The notes under the pieces: generated by a model
The model's input: only the letters and a program-made list of their open reading frames with translations
What the model was told of the DNA's origin: nothing
Databases searched by the model: none
Assembly (NCBI RefSeq): GCF_025215095.1
Contig: NZ_JALHAP010000082.1
Span: 1 to 64,000 of the forward strand
Source: Dryocola boscaweniae
Lineage (GTDB): Bacteria > Pseudomonadota > Gammaproteobacteria > Enterobacterales > Enterobacteriaceae
Length of the DNA stretch: 64,000 nt
Direction of reading: 5' to 3'
In this document: positions 43,901-52,396 of the stretch, piece by piece
How positions within the stretch are numbered: the stretch's first letter is position 1
How the letters are laid out: every line of letters starts with the position of its first letter
Made by a program: the position numbers and the translations under genes

Positions 43901-45031
43901 ATCGGTCAGGTAGCGAAACGCTATCAGCTATACAGCAAAATCACCGGCGGGCAGCGTATCGATCTGTTCGGCGCGCGGCTTGAGCAGCTTCCTGCTATCT
44001 GGGAAGAGCTGGTGGCCGCCGGTTTTGAAACCGGTCACGCCTACGGAAAATCGCTGCGTACGGTGAAATCCTGCGTGGGTTCGACATGGTGCCGCTATGG
44101 CGTGCAGGATTCGACCGGCCTCGCCATCGAACTCGAAAATCGCTATAAGGGCCTGCGTTCGCCGCACAAAATCAAAATGGCGGTGTCCGGCTGTACCCGC
44201 GAATGCGCCGAAGCCCAGAGCAAAGACGTTGGCGTTATTGCTACCGACAAAGGCTGGAATCTCTATGTCTGCGGCAACGGCGGCATGAAACCGCGTCACG
44301 CGGATTTGTTCGCAAGCGATCTCGATCGTGAAACGTTAATCCGCACCGTTGACCGCTTTCTGATGTTTTACATCCGCACCGCCGACCGCTTACAGCGCAC
44401 CAGCACCTGGATGGATAACCTGGAAGGCGGCATTGAATATCTGCGGGAAGTGGTGCTTAACGACAGCCTGGGTCTTGGCGACGAGCTGGAAAAAGAGATG
44501 GCGGGCGTGGTGGAGACTTACCAGTGCGAGTGGCAAACCACGCTCGGCAGCCCGGATCGCCTGGCGCTGTTCCGCTCTTATGTCAACAGCGAGCAGCCGG
44601 ACGAAGCCGTGCAGCGCCAGACGTTGCGCGGGCAGCTCCAGCCGGTTTACGAAGTCGCCCACCAGCCGGCAAGCACGCCCGCAAAACCGTGGCAGGCGGT
44701 ATGTGATATCAGCGCTATCCCGGCGCAGGCGGGCATCGGTGCGCGTCTGGGAGAGCAGCAAATTGCGCTGTTCCGCTTTGGCGATGCCGTTTATGCGCTG
44801 GATAATCTTGAGCCGGGCAGCGATGCCAACGTGCTTTCGCGCGGTATTGTGGGCGATGCGTCCGGCGAGCCCATCGTTATTTCCCCGCTCTATAAGCACC
44901 GGATTCGGCTGCGCGACGGGCGCGCCCAGGACGGCGGCGAGCTGGCGGTTCGCGCCTGGCCGGTGAAAGTGGAACAGGGCACCGTATGGGTGGGGAGCCA
45001 GGCGCTTATCGCGCGTGCGGAGGCATCATGA
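40958..45031 (+). CDS. nasB: NasC-NasB fusion: nitrate reductase electron-transfer subunit plus assimilatory nitrite reductase
   Basis: One uninterrupted frame of 1357 residues from ATG 40958 (GAGGAG upstream). Residues 1-400 are a pyridine-nucleotide FAD oxidoreductase like NasC (GNGMAAIRLVEQL, VVLGGGLLGVEAAAAL). After a short polar linker (about 387-401), Met402 (42161) begins a complete NirB-type nitrite reductase of 956 residues. It has a second FAD/NADH module (VVIGHGMVGHHFLEQ), a BFD-like 2Fe-2S segment near 822-870 and the sirohaem-4Fe4S ligands Cys1039, Cys1045, Cys1079, Cys1083. The end (about 1245-1350) is a NirD-like Rieske fold without the Cys/His cluster ligands. In Klebsiella oxytoca nasC and nasB are separate genes. 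Internal translation at Met402 cannot be excluded. The nasA start overlaps the stop. Confidence 0.9.
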   Translation: MQRRLIVIGNGMAAIRLVEQLTARAAGRFAITVFGEEPALSYNRILLSPVLAGEKSPAATQLHDAAWYDSHGVELLTGEAVLDVDCSRKIVRTSNKRAMEYDELVFATGSRPFIPPIDGHRLAHVHGFRTLADVDAILSGKGDAVVLGGGLLGVEAAAALNARGINVTLVHRQAWLMDIQLNQRAGMLLEQSLTERGIACQLSCGIDRIHTDSVLLSNGNILPAGRVVIATGVKPNIALAQRAGVPCSRGITVDGQLRSALPQVSALGECCEIDGQTWGLVAPCLQQADVLAARLAGTATADFRYEERGTRLKVSGIPLFSAGDLSEQPETRVLSAFDPLTRHYRCLHLRGERLVGALLMGDIQSANLLTNTLLSAAPVTPAVLFDEFHSDEQPRAAGNDDMTKSTLVVIGHGMVGHHFLEQCVALQLHKSFHIVVFGEERHPAYDRVHLSEYFAGRSAESLSMVQGDFFHEHGIELRCNSKIVEIDRQQRLVRDSNGHETWWDKLVLATGSFPFVPPVPGNSLPGCFVYRTLDDLDAIAERARSGKRGVVIGGGLLGLEAANALKQLGLETHVVEFAPNLMAVQLDNAGAAMLREKITEIGVQVHTSKATTAITEAEGLQLNFADGETLRTDLIVFSAGIRPQDALARASDLALGERGGIVINDLCQTSDNAIFAIGECALWEGKIFGLVAPGYQMARVAAATLAGQESAFRGADMSTKLKLLGVEVASFGDAHGRTPGSQSYQWTNGPQQIYKKIVVSADNKTLLGGVLVGDSSEYAQLLQMMLNGMALPAQPESLILPASSGGAPKGLGVAALPDTAQICSCHNVSKADICAAVNGGAGDMGAIKTCTKAATGCGGCSALVKQVMEYQLQERGVEVKKDICEHFPYSRQEIYHLVGVNHIRSFEQLIGRYGHGHGCEICKPLAASVLASCWNEYLLKPAHLPLQDTNDRYFANIQKDGTYSVVPRVAAGEITPDGLIAIGQVAKRYQLYSKITGGQRIDLFGARLEQLPAIWEELVAAGFETGHAYGKSLRTVKSCVGSTWCRYGVQDSTGLAIELENRYKGLRSPHKIKMAVSGCTRECAEAQSKDVGVIATDKGWNLYVCGNGGMKPRHADLFASDLDRETLIRTVDRFLMFYIRTADRLQRTSTWMDNLEGGIEYLREVVLNDSLGLGDELEKEMAGVVETYQCEWQTTLGSPDRLALFRSYVNSEQPDEAVQRQTLRGQLQPVYEVAHQPASTPAKPWQAVCDISAIPAQAGIGARLGEQQIALFRFGDAVYALDNLEPGSDANVLSRGIVGDASGEPIVISPLYKHRIRLRDGRAQDGGELAVRAWPVKVEQGTVWVGSQALIARAEAS

Positions 45032-47625
45032 ATGCCCCGGTGCGTTCTACCTGTCCCTACTGCGGCGTAGGGTGCGGCGTGGAGGCCCGGCAAACGGAGG
45101 CCGGGCTTTACGAAATTACCGGCGATAAACGGCATCCGGCGAATTTCGGGCGGCTGTGCGTGAAAGGCGCGGCGCTCGGTGAAACCCTGGCTCCTGATGG
45201 GCGTTTGCTCTATCCGGAAATTAACGGCGAGCGCGTGGAATGGGATACGGCACTTGCTTATACCGCTCAGCGGCTACGGACGATCGTTGATGAGTTTGGC
45301 CCGCAGGCCGTCGCGTTTTACGCTTCCGGTCAGCTATTGACCGAGGATTATTACGCCGCGAATAAACTGATGAAGGGATTTATCGGTTCGGCAAATATCG
45401 ACACTAATTCGCGCCTGTGCATGTCGTCGGCGGTGGTGGGGTACAAGCGTGCTTTCGGAGCCGATGCGGTGCCGTGCAGCTATGAAGATCTTGAGCAAAC
45501 GGACCTGGCGGTGCTGGTGGGATCTAACGCCGCGTGGGCGCATCCGGTGCTGTATCAGCGTCTGGTGCAGGCAAAAAAGCTGCGCCCGCAGATGAAGGTG
45601 GTGGTTATCGACCCAAGGCGCACCGCGACCTGTGATATTGCCGACTTGCACCTTGCGTTACGGCCGGGCAGCGATGCCGGGCTGTTTGTCGGGTTGCTGA
45701 ATTATCTCCATTTACAACAGCCGCTGGCAGCGGAGCAGTTCGACGGGCAGGCTGAAGCGCTTAAGCTTGCCGCCGTATGGCCGCTGACAAAATGCGCCGA
45801 TTTTTGCCAGCTTGAAGCCGATGCGGTCCAGACTTTCTGGCAATGGTTCGCCGAAGCCGACCGCGCCGTGACGCTTTACACCATGGGCATAAATCAATCG
45901 TCAAGCGGCAGCGATAAGTGCAACGCCATCATTAACGCGCACCTTGCCTGCGGGAAACTGGCGCGCGCCGGATGCGGTCCCTTTTCGCTGACCGGACAGC
46001 CAAATGCGATGGGCGGGCGGGAAGTGGGCGGTCTTGCAAATCAATTGGCCTGCCATATGAATTTTGAACCGGCGGATATCGCAAGGCTTGGGCAGTTCTG
46101 GGGCAGCGAACGGATAGCCGAAACGCCGGGATTAATGGCGGTGGAGCTGTTCGGTGCGATTGGCCGTGGCGAAGTCAAAGCCGTGTGGATCATGGGCACT
46201 AACCCGGTTGTGTCGCTTCCTGATGCTTTATGCGTGGAACAGGCACTTGCGAAATGTCCGCTGGTGATTGTCTCCGACGTGGCTTTGCAAACCGATACCG
46301 GGCGTTATGCAAACGTGCGTTTTCCTGCGCTGGCATGGGGCGAAAAAAACGGAACGGTAACCAACTCTGAACGACGCATCTCCCGGCAACGTTCATTTTT
46401 ACCGGCGCCGGGTGAAGCGCGCGCCGACTGGTGGATAGTCTCACAAATCGCTCAGCGGCTTGGCTATAGCGAAGCCTTTAGCTGGCGGCATCCGCAGGAA
46501 ATTTTCTGCGAGCACGCGGCGCTTTCAGGCTACGAAAATCATGGTTCGCGGGCGTTTGATATCAGCGGGCTGGCAAACCTGAGTCGTGAACAATATGACG
46601 CGCTGGAGCCGGTGCGCTGGCCAGTCACGTCTGAGGGAGAACCGGTATTTAAAAGCTGGCGAGTGAGCGGGAAATTCCAGCTTGTGCCGGTCGAACCCGA
46701 TTTACCGCAGGCCGTAGCCGACCGCTGCTACCCGCTTATTCTCAATACCGGGCGCATCCGCGATCAGTGGCACACCATGACGCGCACCGGCGGCGTGGCG
46801 CGACTGATGCAGCACATCAACATGCCGTTCCTCGAAATTCATCCTGATGACGCGCAGCGCTACGGCATTCAGGATGCCGGGCTGGTGCGAATTGCATCGC
46901 GGCTGGGCGGAATGGTGGCTCGGGCGCAGGTGAGCCTGAATCAGCAGGCGGGAAGCGTATTTGCGCCGATGCACTGGAGCCAGCAGTTTGCCCGTAAGGG
47001 GCAAACAAATAGCCTGGTGGCTGGCGTGTGCGATCCGCATTCCGGGCAGCCGGAAAGCAAGCAAACTGCGGTGCGAGTTCAGCGCTGGCAGCCCGCATGG
47101 CAGGGTGAAATCTTCGCTCGCGATAAAGTTACGTTTGCGCAGGATGTTCAGTGGTGGCGTCAGGCATCGCCTGGCGTGCAGCATTTTTTGTGCGCCGCAG
47201 ACAGCGCCTGTGTTGCCTGGCTTGAAACGCTGACTGCAGGGCGCGGCTGGCAGTTACAAACCGCCTGCGGAGACGAACAGTTTTATCATCTGCTGGCATG
47301 GCGAGAAGGTGAGCTGCAACTGGCTTTTTATGCCGGTAAAAGCTGGCCGCAGATTAATAATGGCGCGGTGCTGGCGGCGTTTGAAAACGGCTCGCTGACG
47401 CCTGCCGAACGCCATCTTTTACTGGCCGGAAAAGCGCCCGGCGCGGTAAACGATACGGGAAAAACCATTTGCAGTTGCTTCGGCGTGGGCGAGAAAACGA
47501 TTCTTGCGGCAATCGCTACGGGGTGCCAGTCCGTAACGATGCTGGGAGAGAAGCTTCAGTGTGGGACAAACTGCGGCTCCTGCATTCCGGAACTTCGTGC
47601 ATTACTGACCAAAACGGCCGATTAA
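45028..47625 (+). CDS. nasA: Assimilatory nitrate reductase, catalytic subunit
   Basis: Reduces nitrate to nitrite in the cytoplasm with a bis-MGD molybdenum cofactor. It has 865 residues from the ATG at 45028, which overlaps the nasB stop (ATGA). The 4Fe-4S cluster uses Cys9, Cys12, Cys16 (CPYCGVGC) and Cys44. The Mo ligand is probably Cys131 (SRLCMSSAVVG). Pterin-binding segments include GINQSSSGSDKCNAI and MGTNPVVSLPDA. An added C-terminal BFD-type 2Fe-2S domain (about 810-862) has ICSCFGVGEKT and CGTNCGSC, the likely electron entry from NasC. The last 24 bp overlap the convergent next gene. Confidence 0.95.
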   Translation: MNAPVRSTCPYCGVGCGVEARQTEAGLYEITGDKRHPANFGRLCVKGAALGETLAPDGRLLYPEINGERVEWDTALAYTAQRLRTIVDEFGPQAVAFYASGQLLTEDYYAANKLMKGFIGSANIDTNSRLCMSSAVVGYKRAFGADAVPCSYEDLEQTDLAVLVGSNAAWAHPVLYQRLVQAKKLRPQMKVVVIDPRRTATCDIADLHLALRPGSDAGLFVGLLNYLHLQQPLAAEQFDGQAEALKLAAVWPLTKCADFCQLEADAVQTFWQWFAEADRAVTLYTMGINQSSSGSDKCNAIINAHLACGKLARAGCGPFSLTGQPNAMGGREVGGLANQLACHMNFEPADIARLGQFWGSERIAETPGLMAVELFGAIGRGEVKAVWIMGTNPVVSLPDALCVEQALAKCPLVIVSDVALQTDTGRYANVRFPALAWGEKNGTVTNSERRISRQRSFLPAPGEARADWWIVSQIAQRLGYSEAFSWRHPQEIFCEHAALSGYENHGSRAFDISGLANLSREQYDALEPVRWPVTSEGEPVFKSWRVSGKFQLVPVEPDLPQAVADRCYPLILNTGRIRDQWHTMTRTGGVARLMQHINMPFLEIHPDDAQRYGIQDAGLVRIASRLGGMVARAQVSLNQQAGSVFAPMHWSQQFARKGQTNSLVAGVCDPHSGQPESKQTAVRVQRWQPAWQGEIFARDKVTFAQDVQWWRQASPGVQHFLCAADSACVAWLETLTAGRGWQLQTACGDEQFYHLLAWREGELQLAFYAGKSWPQINNGAVLAAFENGSLTPAERHLLLAGKAPGAVNDTGKTICSCFGVGEKTILAAIATGCQSVTMLGEKLQCGTNCGSCIPELRALLTKTAD

Positions 47626-48153
47626 GCCCGCCGCCGCCAGCGCATGATCTTTAAGCTTTGCGAAAAGCTGCTCACGGGTCAGCCCTGCCGGGAGCGCATC
47701 CGCGCGTAAATCGGTGGCGATTAGCGTCCAGGTATAATGGTGCGCGCCGCTGCCGGGCGGCGGACAAGGACCGTACCAGGCGAGCGTGCCGGGGGTATTT
47801 TTACCGCCGGTAAAACCTTTGCCGTCGCGCAGCTCGTTGGCGGCAAAGCCCGTCATGCTTGCGGGAATGTTATAAGCAACAAGATGAGTTACGCCAAGGC
47901 CTTTTGCGCCTTCAGGATCGTGGACTACCAGCGCGTAGCTTTGCGTTGTGGCAGGCGCGTTACTCCACACCACCGCAGGCGAGAGGTTTTCGCCCGTACA
48001 GTTAGGGTTGTCCTTTGCGTTCCCGGCGTATTTTTTATTCAGCATCGCGTTATCAGCAAAATCGGGGGACTGAAGCATAAACAGCCCTTCAGCCTGTGCC
48101 GCAAAACAGCCGAACAGCAGAACGGCGGATAAACAGCGTAGTGAGGTTTTCAT
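47602..48153 (-). CDS. YbhB/YbcL-type PEBP family exported protein
   Basis: 183 residues: signal peptide (ending near AAQAEG), then a phosphatidylethanolamine-binding-protein fold as in E. coli YbcL. Ligand-pocket segments are visible: ENLSPAVVWSNAP, ALVVHDPEGAKGLGVTHLVAYNIP, and YGPCPPPGSGAHHYTWTLIATD. Periplasmic. E. coli YbcL from uropathogens suppresses neutrophil migration, but most members have no defined role. It is convergent with nasA, overlapping its 3' end by 24 bp. Confidence 0.9.
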   Translation of the reverse strand: MKTSLRCLSAVLLFGCFAAQAEGLFMLQSPDFADNAMLNKKYAGNAKDNPNCTGENLSPAVVWSNAPATTQSYALVVHDPEGAKGLGVTHLVAYNIPASMTGFAANELRDGKGFTGGKNTPGTLAWYGPCPPPGSGAHHYTWTLIATDLRADALPAGLTREQLFAKLKDHALAAAGLIGRFGQ

Positions 48154-48191
48154 AGTTGGATGCTCGAAAGGCAGGTGCTTTAAGCGTAGCG

Positions 48192-48221
48192 CTGAAATCC
48201 AGAAACGCGATATGTTATAAT
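48192..48221 (+). promoter_or_regulatory. Candidate promoter directly before ychP
   Basis: CTGAAA (48192-48197) and a perfect TATAAT (48216-48221) are 18 bp apart. The predicted start of transcription falls at about 48228, the first base of the ychP ATG, so the mRNA could be leaderless. See findings. Confidence 0.5.
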
Positions 48222-48227
48222 TTTCGG

Positions 48228-49640
48228 ATGTTAAAAAAAGCTGTTCCGCTGTTCACCCTCTCTTCTGTACTCCTCTGCGCAGGAGGGGCTGCCAGCACCC
48301 GCCAGACCTTTACCGAACAAGCCGAAGCCCCCTTTACCGCCACGCCGAATGCGCTTCCTGATATGGGAATGGCTCCGGAAACGGACGCCGCGGCAAAACA
48401 TATCGCCGAGATGGCGAAGAAATTTGGCGAGGCCAGCATGACGGATAACGGGCTGGATACTGGCGAGCAGGCGCGCCTGTTTGCTTTTACCAGCCTGCGC
48501 GACGTGCTGACCGATAAAGTGACTAACGAGGCGGAATCACTGCTTTCTCCCTGGGGCAAAGCCAACTTTAACCTGCAGGTGGATGAGCACGGTAACTGGA
48601 ACGGCAGCAGCGGTTCGATGTTCACGCCGTGGGCCGATAACAATCGCTATCTCACCTGGAGCCAGTTGGGCTTCACCCAGCAGGATGACGGAATGGTGGG
48701 AAATATCGGTGCCGGTCAGCGCTGGGTGGCAGGAGAATGGCTGCTTGGTTACAACACGTTTTATGATACTCAGCTAGCCAGTAATCTTCAGCGCGCCGGA
48801 TTTGGTGCCGAGGCATGGGGGGAATACCTGCGTCTGTCTGCCAATTATTATCAGCCGCTTAACGGCTGGCAGGACGAAACGGAAACCCAGGAGCAGCGCC
48901 TGGCGCGAGGCTACGACGTGACGGCGCAGGCCTGGCTGCCGTTTTATCGGCATATTTTTACCAGCGTCAGTCTGGAACAATATTTCGGCGACCGTGTGGA
49001 CTTGTTCGACAGCGGCACGGGTTATCGCAATCCGGTTGCTGTCACCATGGGGCTGAACTACACGCCGGTTCCGCTTGTAACGCTAACCGCGCAGCATAAG
49101 CAGGGCGAAAGCGGCCTGGCGCAGGAAAATCTTGGCTTAAAACTTAATTACCGCTTTGGCGTGCCGCTGGGAAAACAGCTTTCCGCAGGCGAAGTGGCAG
49201 CCAGTAGCTCACTGCGGGGCAGCCGCTATGACAGCGTTGAGCGCAGCAATTTACCCGTTCTGGAATATCGCCAGCGCAAGACGCTTTCGGTGTTCCTTGC
49301 CACGCCTCCCTGGGAGTTGCATCCGGGAGACACGGTGGAGCTGAAGCTTCAGGTACGCGCAAGCCATGGTATTCGCCAGATTGCCTGGCAAGGAGACACG
49401 CAGGCGCTGAGCCTGACGCCACCGGCTAATAACAGAAATGCGGAAGGGTGGAGCGTGATCATGCCAGCCTGGAAAGAGGGCGCGCCGAACGAGTATCGTC
49501 TTTCGGTCATCATTGAGGATGATAACGGACAAAAGGTGACGTCAAACTGGATAACGCTTAAACAGACGGCGCCGCTGCTGATTAACCCGACAGAAGATTC
49601 GCGTTACGACCTGCTGCCGGGTGAGGGCGCTTTACCCTAA
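48228..49640 (+). CDS. ychP: Intimin/invasin-like inverse autotransporter YchP
   Basis: 470 residues: signal peptide (about 1-23), then an inverse-autotransporter beta-barrel (about 75-300; SWLSPWG-like SLLSPWGKANFNLQV, LTWSQLGFTQQDDG, GVGQRW-like GAGQRWVAGEWLLGYNTFYD, LNYTPVPLVTLTAQHKQGESG). A C-terminal Ig-like extracellular region of about 150 residues follows (TLSVFLATPPWELHPGDTVELKLQ). It resembles E. coli YchP and the barrel of intimin, but has only a short passenger, so it may be a small adhesin. The ATG (48228) has no clear ribosome site. The stop overlaps the narL stop. Confidence 0.9.
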   Translation: MLKKAVPLFTLSSVLLCAGGAASTRQTFTEQAEAPFTATPNALPDMGMAPETDAAAKHIAEMAKKFGEASMTDNGLDTGEQARLFAFTSLRDVLTDKVTNEAESLLSPWGKANFNLQVDEHGNWNGSSGSMFTPWADNNRYLTWSQLGFTQQDDGMVGNIGAGQRWVAGEWLLGYNTFYDTQLASNLQRAGFGAEAWGEYLRLSANYYQPLNGWQDETETQEQRLARGYDVTAQAWLPFYRHIFTSVSLEQYFGDRVDLFDSGTGYRNPVAVTMGLNYTPVPLVTLTAQHKQGESGLAQENLGLKLNYRFGVPLGKQLSAGEVAASSSLRGSRYDSVERSNLPVLEYRQRKTLSVFLATPPWELHPGDTVELKLQVRASHGIRQIAWQGDTQALSLTPPANNRNAEGWSVIMPAWKEGAPNEYRLSVIIEDDNGQKVTSNWITLKQTAPLLINPTEDSRYDLLPGEGALP

Positions 49641-50293
49641 AAAATACGTTCCTGATGCACCCAGACCGCCGCCTCAACGCGGGATTTAAGCTTCATTTTT
49701 TTCAGCAGATGCTTTACGTGCACTTTCACGGTGCTTTCGGTGATATCCAGACGGCGCGCAATCATTTTGTTCGGCAACCCCTGGGCGATAAGCTTCAGAA
49801 TATCGCGTTCGCGCGGCGTTAACTGATTCACGTCGCGGTCGGACGTTGCGCGGTTAGCGCGCAGGCTTGCCGCCAGAACCGGCGTTAACGCTTCGCTTAA
49901 CACCATTTCGCCTGCTGCCGCCTGCTGCAATGCTTTGAGCAGGTCTTCCGGCTCCATATCTTTTAGCAGATAACCGTCTGCCCCACGTTTCAGGGCGGTA
50001 ACCACATCTTCTTCGTGATTCGATACGCTAAACACAACGATGCGCCCGGACAGCGGCTTTTCACGCAGGCAGTCGAGCGTTTCCAGTCCGTTCATGCCGG
50101 GCATATTTAAATCGAGCAGGATCAGATCCGGATCGAGGGATTCCGCAAGCTGAACGCCCTGAGCGCCGTCTCCGGCTTCACCGACAACCGCCAGTTCCGG
50201 CGCCATGCTGATTAACTGTTTGACGCCGCTCCGCAGCATCGGGTGATCATCAATCAGCAATATGGTTGCTGCTTCCGGGTTCGGGCTACTCAT
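49637..50293 (-). CDS. narL: Nitrate/nitrite response regulator NarL
   Basis: Activates nar and represses other anaerobic genes when phosphorylated by NarX or NarQ. 218 residues from ATG 50293 (AGGAG upstream). The receiver has the acidic pair in LLIDDHPML, phospho-acceptor Asp61 (LLDLNMPG) and Lys of LLKDMEPED. The LuxR-type HTH (LTPRERDILKLIAQGLPNKMIARRLDITESTVKVHVKHLLKKM) is at about 150-195. It overlaps narX by 8 bp, so the two are coupled. Confidence 0.97.
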   Translation of the reverse strand: MSSPNPEAATILLIDDHPMLRSGVKQLISMAPELAVVGEAGDGAQGVQLAESLDPDLILLDLNMPGMNGLETLDCLREKPLSGRIVVFSVSNHEEDVVTALKRGADGYLLKDMEPEDLLKALQQAAAGEMVLSEALTPVLAASLRANRATSDRDVNQLTPRERDILKLIAQGLPNKMIARRLDITESTVKVHVKHLLKKMKLKSRVEAAVWVHQERIF

Positions 50294-52082
50294 CGTTAAC
50301 TCCTGTGGCAGAAGACAAATGCGCTTCGGGCATAAAACTGACGACCACTTCAGTGCCGCCACCTGCGCGAGTCCGTATCTGACAATCCCCTTTCAGGCTT
50401 TGCGCACGGTCTCGCATAATAATAAGTCCGTAATGGTTTCGGCGCTCTCCGTTACCCGGAATACCGCAGCCGTTGTCCCATACGGTGAGTTTAACCTGTT
50501 TATCCTGGCGAATAACGCTCACGCCGCAAGCTGAAGCCTGAGCGTGTTTAAGGCTGTTGTTTAACGCTTCACGAGCAATCTGCACCAGATGGATGGCCTG
50601 ATGCGACGGCACGAGGCGTGGCGGTAGCTGATAGTCCAGCTCCACCGCAAAGCCAAGTTTTTCACTGAACTCCTGGCAGCTTGTTTCAAGGGCCGGGCGC
50701 AGGCCGGGCTCAATCAACTGCAGGCGGAAGGTGGTCAACAATTCGCGCAGTTGACGCCATGAGGTATTCAGCTCGTGACGCATTTGCCCCAATAAATCGC
50801 GGCTTTGCTCAGGCAGACCTTCACTTTGCATTTGCAGGCAACTGACCTGCATTTTCAGGCAGGAGAGCGACTGGGCGATAGAGTCGTGTAATTCGCGAGC
50901 AATGGCGGCGCGCTCTTCCATCACTACTAACTGTTGCTGGTGTTCATACTGTCTTTCCAGGGCGAGAGTGGCGGCGAGCTGTTCGATTAACGTTGAAATC
51001 AACTGCTGCTGATCGACGGTCAGGCTGCAGCCCAGCGGGAGCTGCGCCAGCACCAGGCCATAGTGAATATGGTTGTCCGTTAATCGCCACTTCAGCGCGG
51101 TGCTTTCAACCGGCTCAGGTTCCTGTTCGCGCGGGCAGAGGTGACAGCCCTGTTCTTCGCAGCTACTGTCCGGCTGATAGGTATATTCGTCGTAGTTTTC
51201 TTCGTCTTCGTATTCATATACGCGCAGTTCGATGTGGCGCAGCGGCGTGAGCTTTTGCAGTTCGCTTAAAACCGGAGAAAGCCTTTGGCACAGCGGGGCC
51301 TGAGAATGAAGCCGACGGTTTGCCTGATACAGAAAAGAGAGAATTTGATTTTTTTGTTCGAGCCCGGCTGTTTTTTCCCGAACGCGCTGTTCAAGCACGG
51401 AATAACTTTCAGCCAGTTCCGCCGACATGCTGTTAAGCGCCATGCCAAGCGTCGCCATTTCGTTACGTCCGGTGATATTTACCCGGTGAGTGAAATCTTT
51501 CTGTCCGATGGCCGAAGCCATAGCCAGCAACTGCCGCCAGGGGCGGAGCAGGCGTTTGCGTAGCCATACTACGGTGAACAGCAGCAGTAACCCCATCAAT
51601 ACCACCATGCCCTGTTGAAGGAGAATGACGCGATGAAGGCGAAGCTCCGTAGTTTTGTCGAACGAACTTACCAACTGGTCGATTCGACCCACAAACTGCG
51701 CAACGTGCGGAGTGACCTGTTGCGCATTTTTAGCGCTTTTCATCGCAGGTTCGAGCGTGTCGCGCCAGTAATGCTGGAGTTCGTTAAGCTGCGCCTGCTG
51801 ACCGTCGCGCCGCGCCGCCTGTTGCAAATCCTCGCTCCAGGTGGTTTGCTCCATTTCGGTAAACAGGACGTCGTTTTTTTCAGTAAGCGGAATGGCGGCC
51901 AGCAGACGATAGCTTTGCATACGCAGCGACCCGGCTTTATTGATAGCATGGGCGTTGCCCTGAATACCCTGCGCAAGCCAACTGGCAAGGCTCATTCCCG
52001 CGATACCCAGCGACGCCTGCAACAGCACGATAAGCGCAAGCTGGTTGACCAGGGTTAACGGGGAAAACAGGCGTTTCAGCAT
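50286..52082 (-). CDS. narX: Nitrate/nitrite sensor kinase NarX
   Basis: 598 residues, the same length as in E. coli, from ATG 52082 (MLKRLFSPLTLVNQ). Two membrane helices (about 15-37 and 152-174) flank the periplasmic sensor with the nitrate P-box NKAGSLRMQSYRLLA (about 45-59). HAMP follows, then a cysteine-rich central segment (SSCEEQGCHLCPRE) and the HisKA_3 H-box ARELHDSIAQSLSCLKMQV (His about 399). The ATPase has DNGCGIP and the GGTEVVVSF end. Divergent to narK. Confidence 0.97.
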   Translation of the reverse strand: MLKRLFSPLTLVNQLALIVLLQASLGIAGMSLASWLAQGIQGNAHAINKAGSLRMQSYRLLAAIPLTEKNDVLFTEMEQTTWSEDLQQAARRDGQQAQLNELQHYWRDTLEPAMKSAKNAQQVTPHVAQFVGRIDQLVSSFDKTTELRLHRVILLQQGMVVLMGLLLLFTVVWLRKRLLRPWRQLLAMASAIGQKDFTHRVNITGRNEMATLGMALNSMSAELAESYSVLEQRVREKTAGLEQKNQILSFLYQANRRLHSQAPLCQRLSPVLSELQKLTPLRHIELRVYEYEDEENYDEYTYQPDSSCEEQGCHLCPREQEPEPVESTALKWRLTDNHIHYGLVLAQLPLGCSLTVDQQQLISTLIEQLAATLALERQYEHQQQLVVMEERAAIARELHDSIAQSLSCLKMQVSCLQMQSEGLPEQSRDLLGQMRHELNTSWRQLRELLTTFRLQLIEPGLRPALETSCQEFSEKLGFAVELDYQLPPRLVPSHQAIHLVQIAREALNNSLKHAQASACGVSVIRQDKQVKLTVWDNGCGIPGNGERRNHYGLIIMRDRAQSLKGDCQIRTRAGGGTEVVVSFMPEAHLSSATGVNDE

Positions 52083-52151
52083 AAACGGGCGCGCTCCGGA
52101 TACGGAATTGTCATAAAAACAGAGGGACATTCTCAGCTATCCTCTGGAGTA

Positions 52152-52178
52152 TACCCATACCCCCTAATGATTACCCCT
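52152..52178. promoter_or_regulatory. NarL-type heptamers between narX and narK
   Basis: TACCCAT (52152-52158), TACCCCC (52158-52164) and TACCCCT (52172-52178) fit or nearly fit the NarL heptamer TACYNMT. They lie in the narX-narK divergent region, where NarL control is known in E. coli. Confidence 0.6.
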
Positions 52179-52321
52179 TAATTGCCGTAGGTAGCATAAC
52201 CCCGAGAATTTGTAAGCATAAGCCGCAGCAGCCTGGTGAAAAATCACGGCTTTTTTAGTAATCAGACTTACTCACAAAGAATCATGGTTGATTTCTGACC
52301 GCCATTCTGTTCGGTTATCCC

Positions 52322-52335
52322 TTGATTTACATCAA
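52322..52335. promoter_or_regulatory. FNR site of narK
   Basis: TTGAT-TTAC-ATCAA is a perfect FNR dyad. The centre is about 41.5 bp before a transcription start expected near 52370, with -10 TAATGT at 52357-52362: a class II activated promoter. Confidence 0.88.
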
Positions 52336-52396
52336 ATTAGATTCATCAATACTCCCTAATGTGACCGCAATTACTCTCACAAACTTTGAGGTGTTT

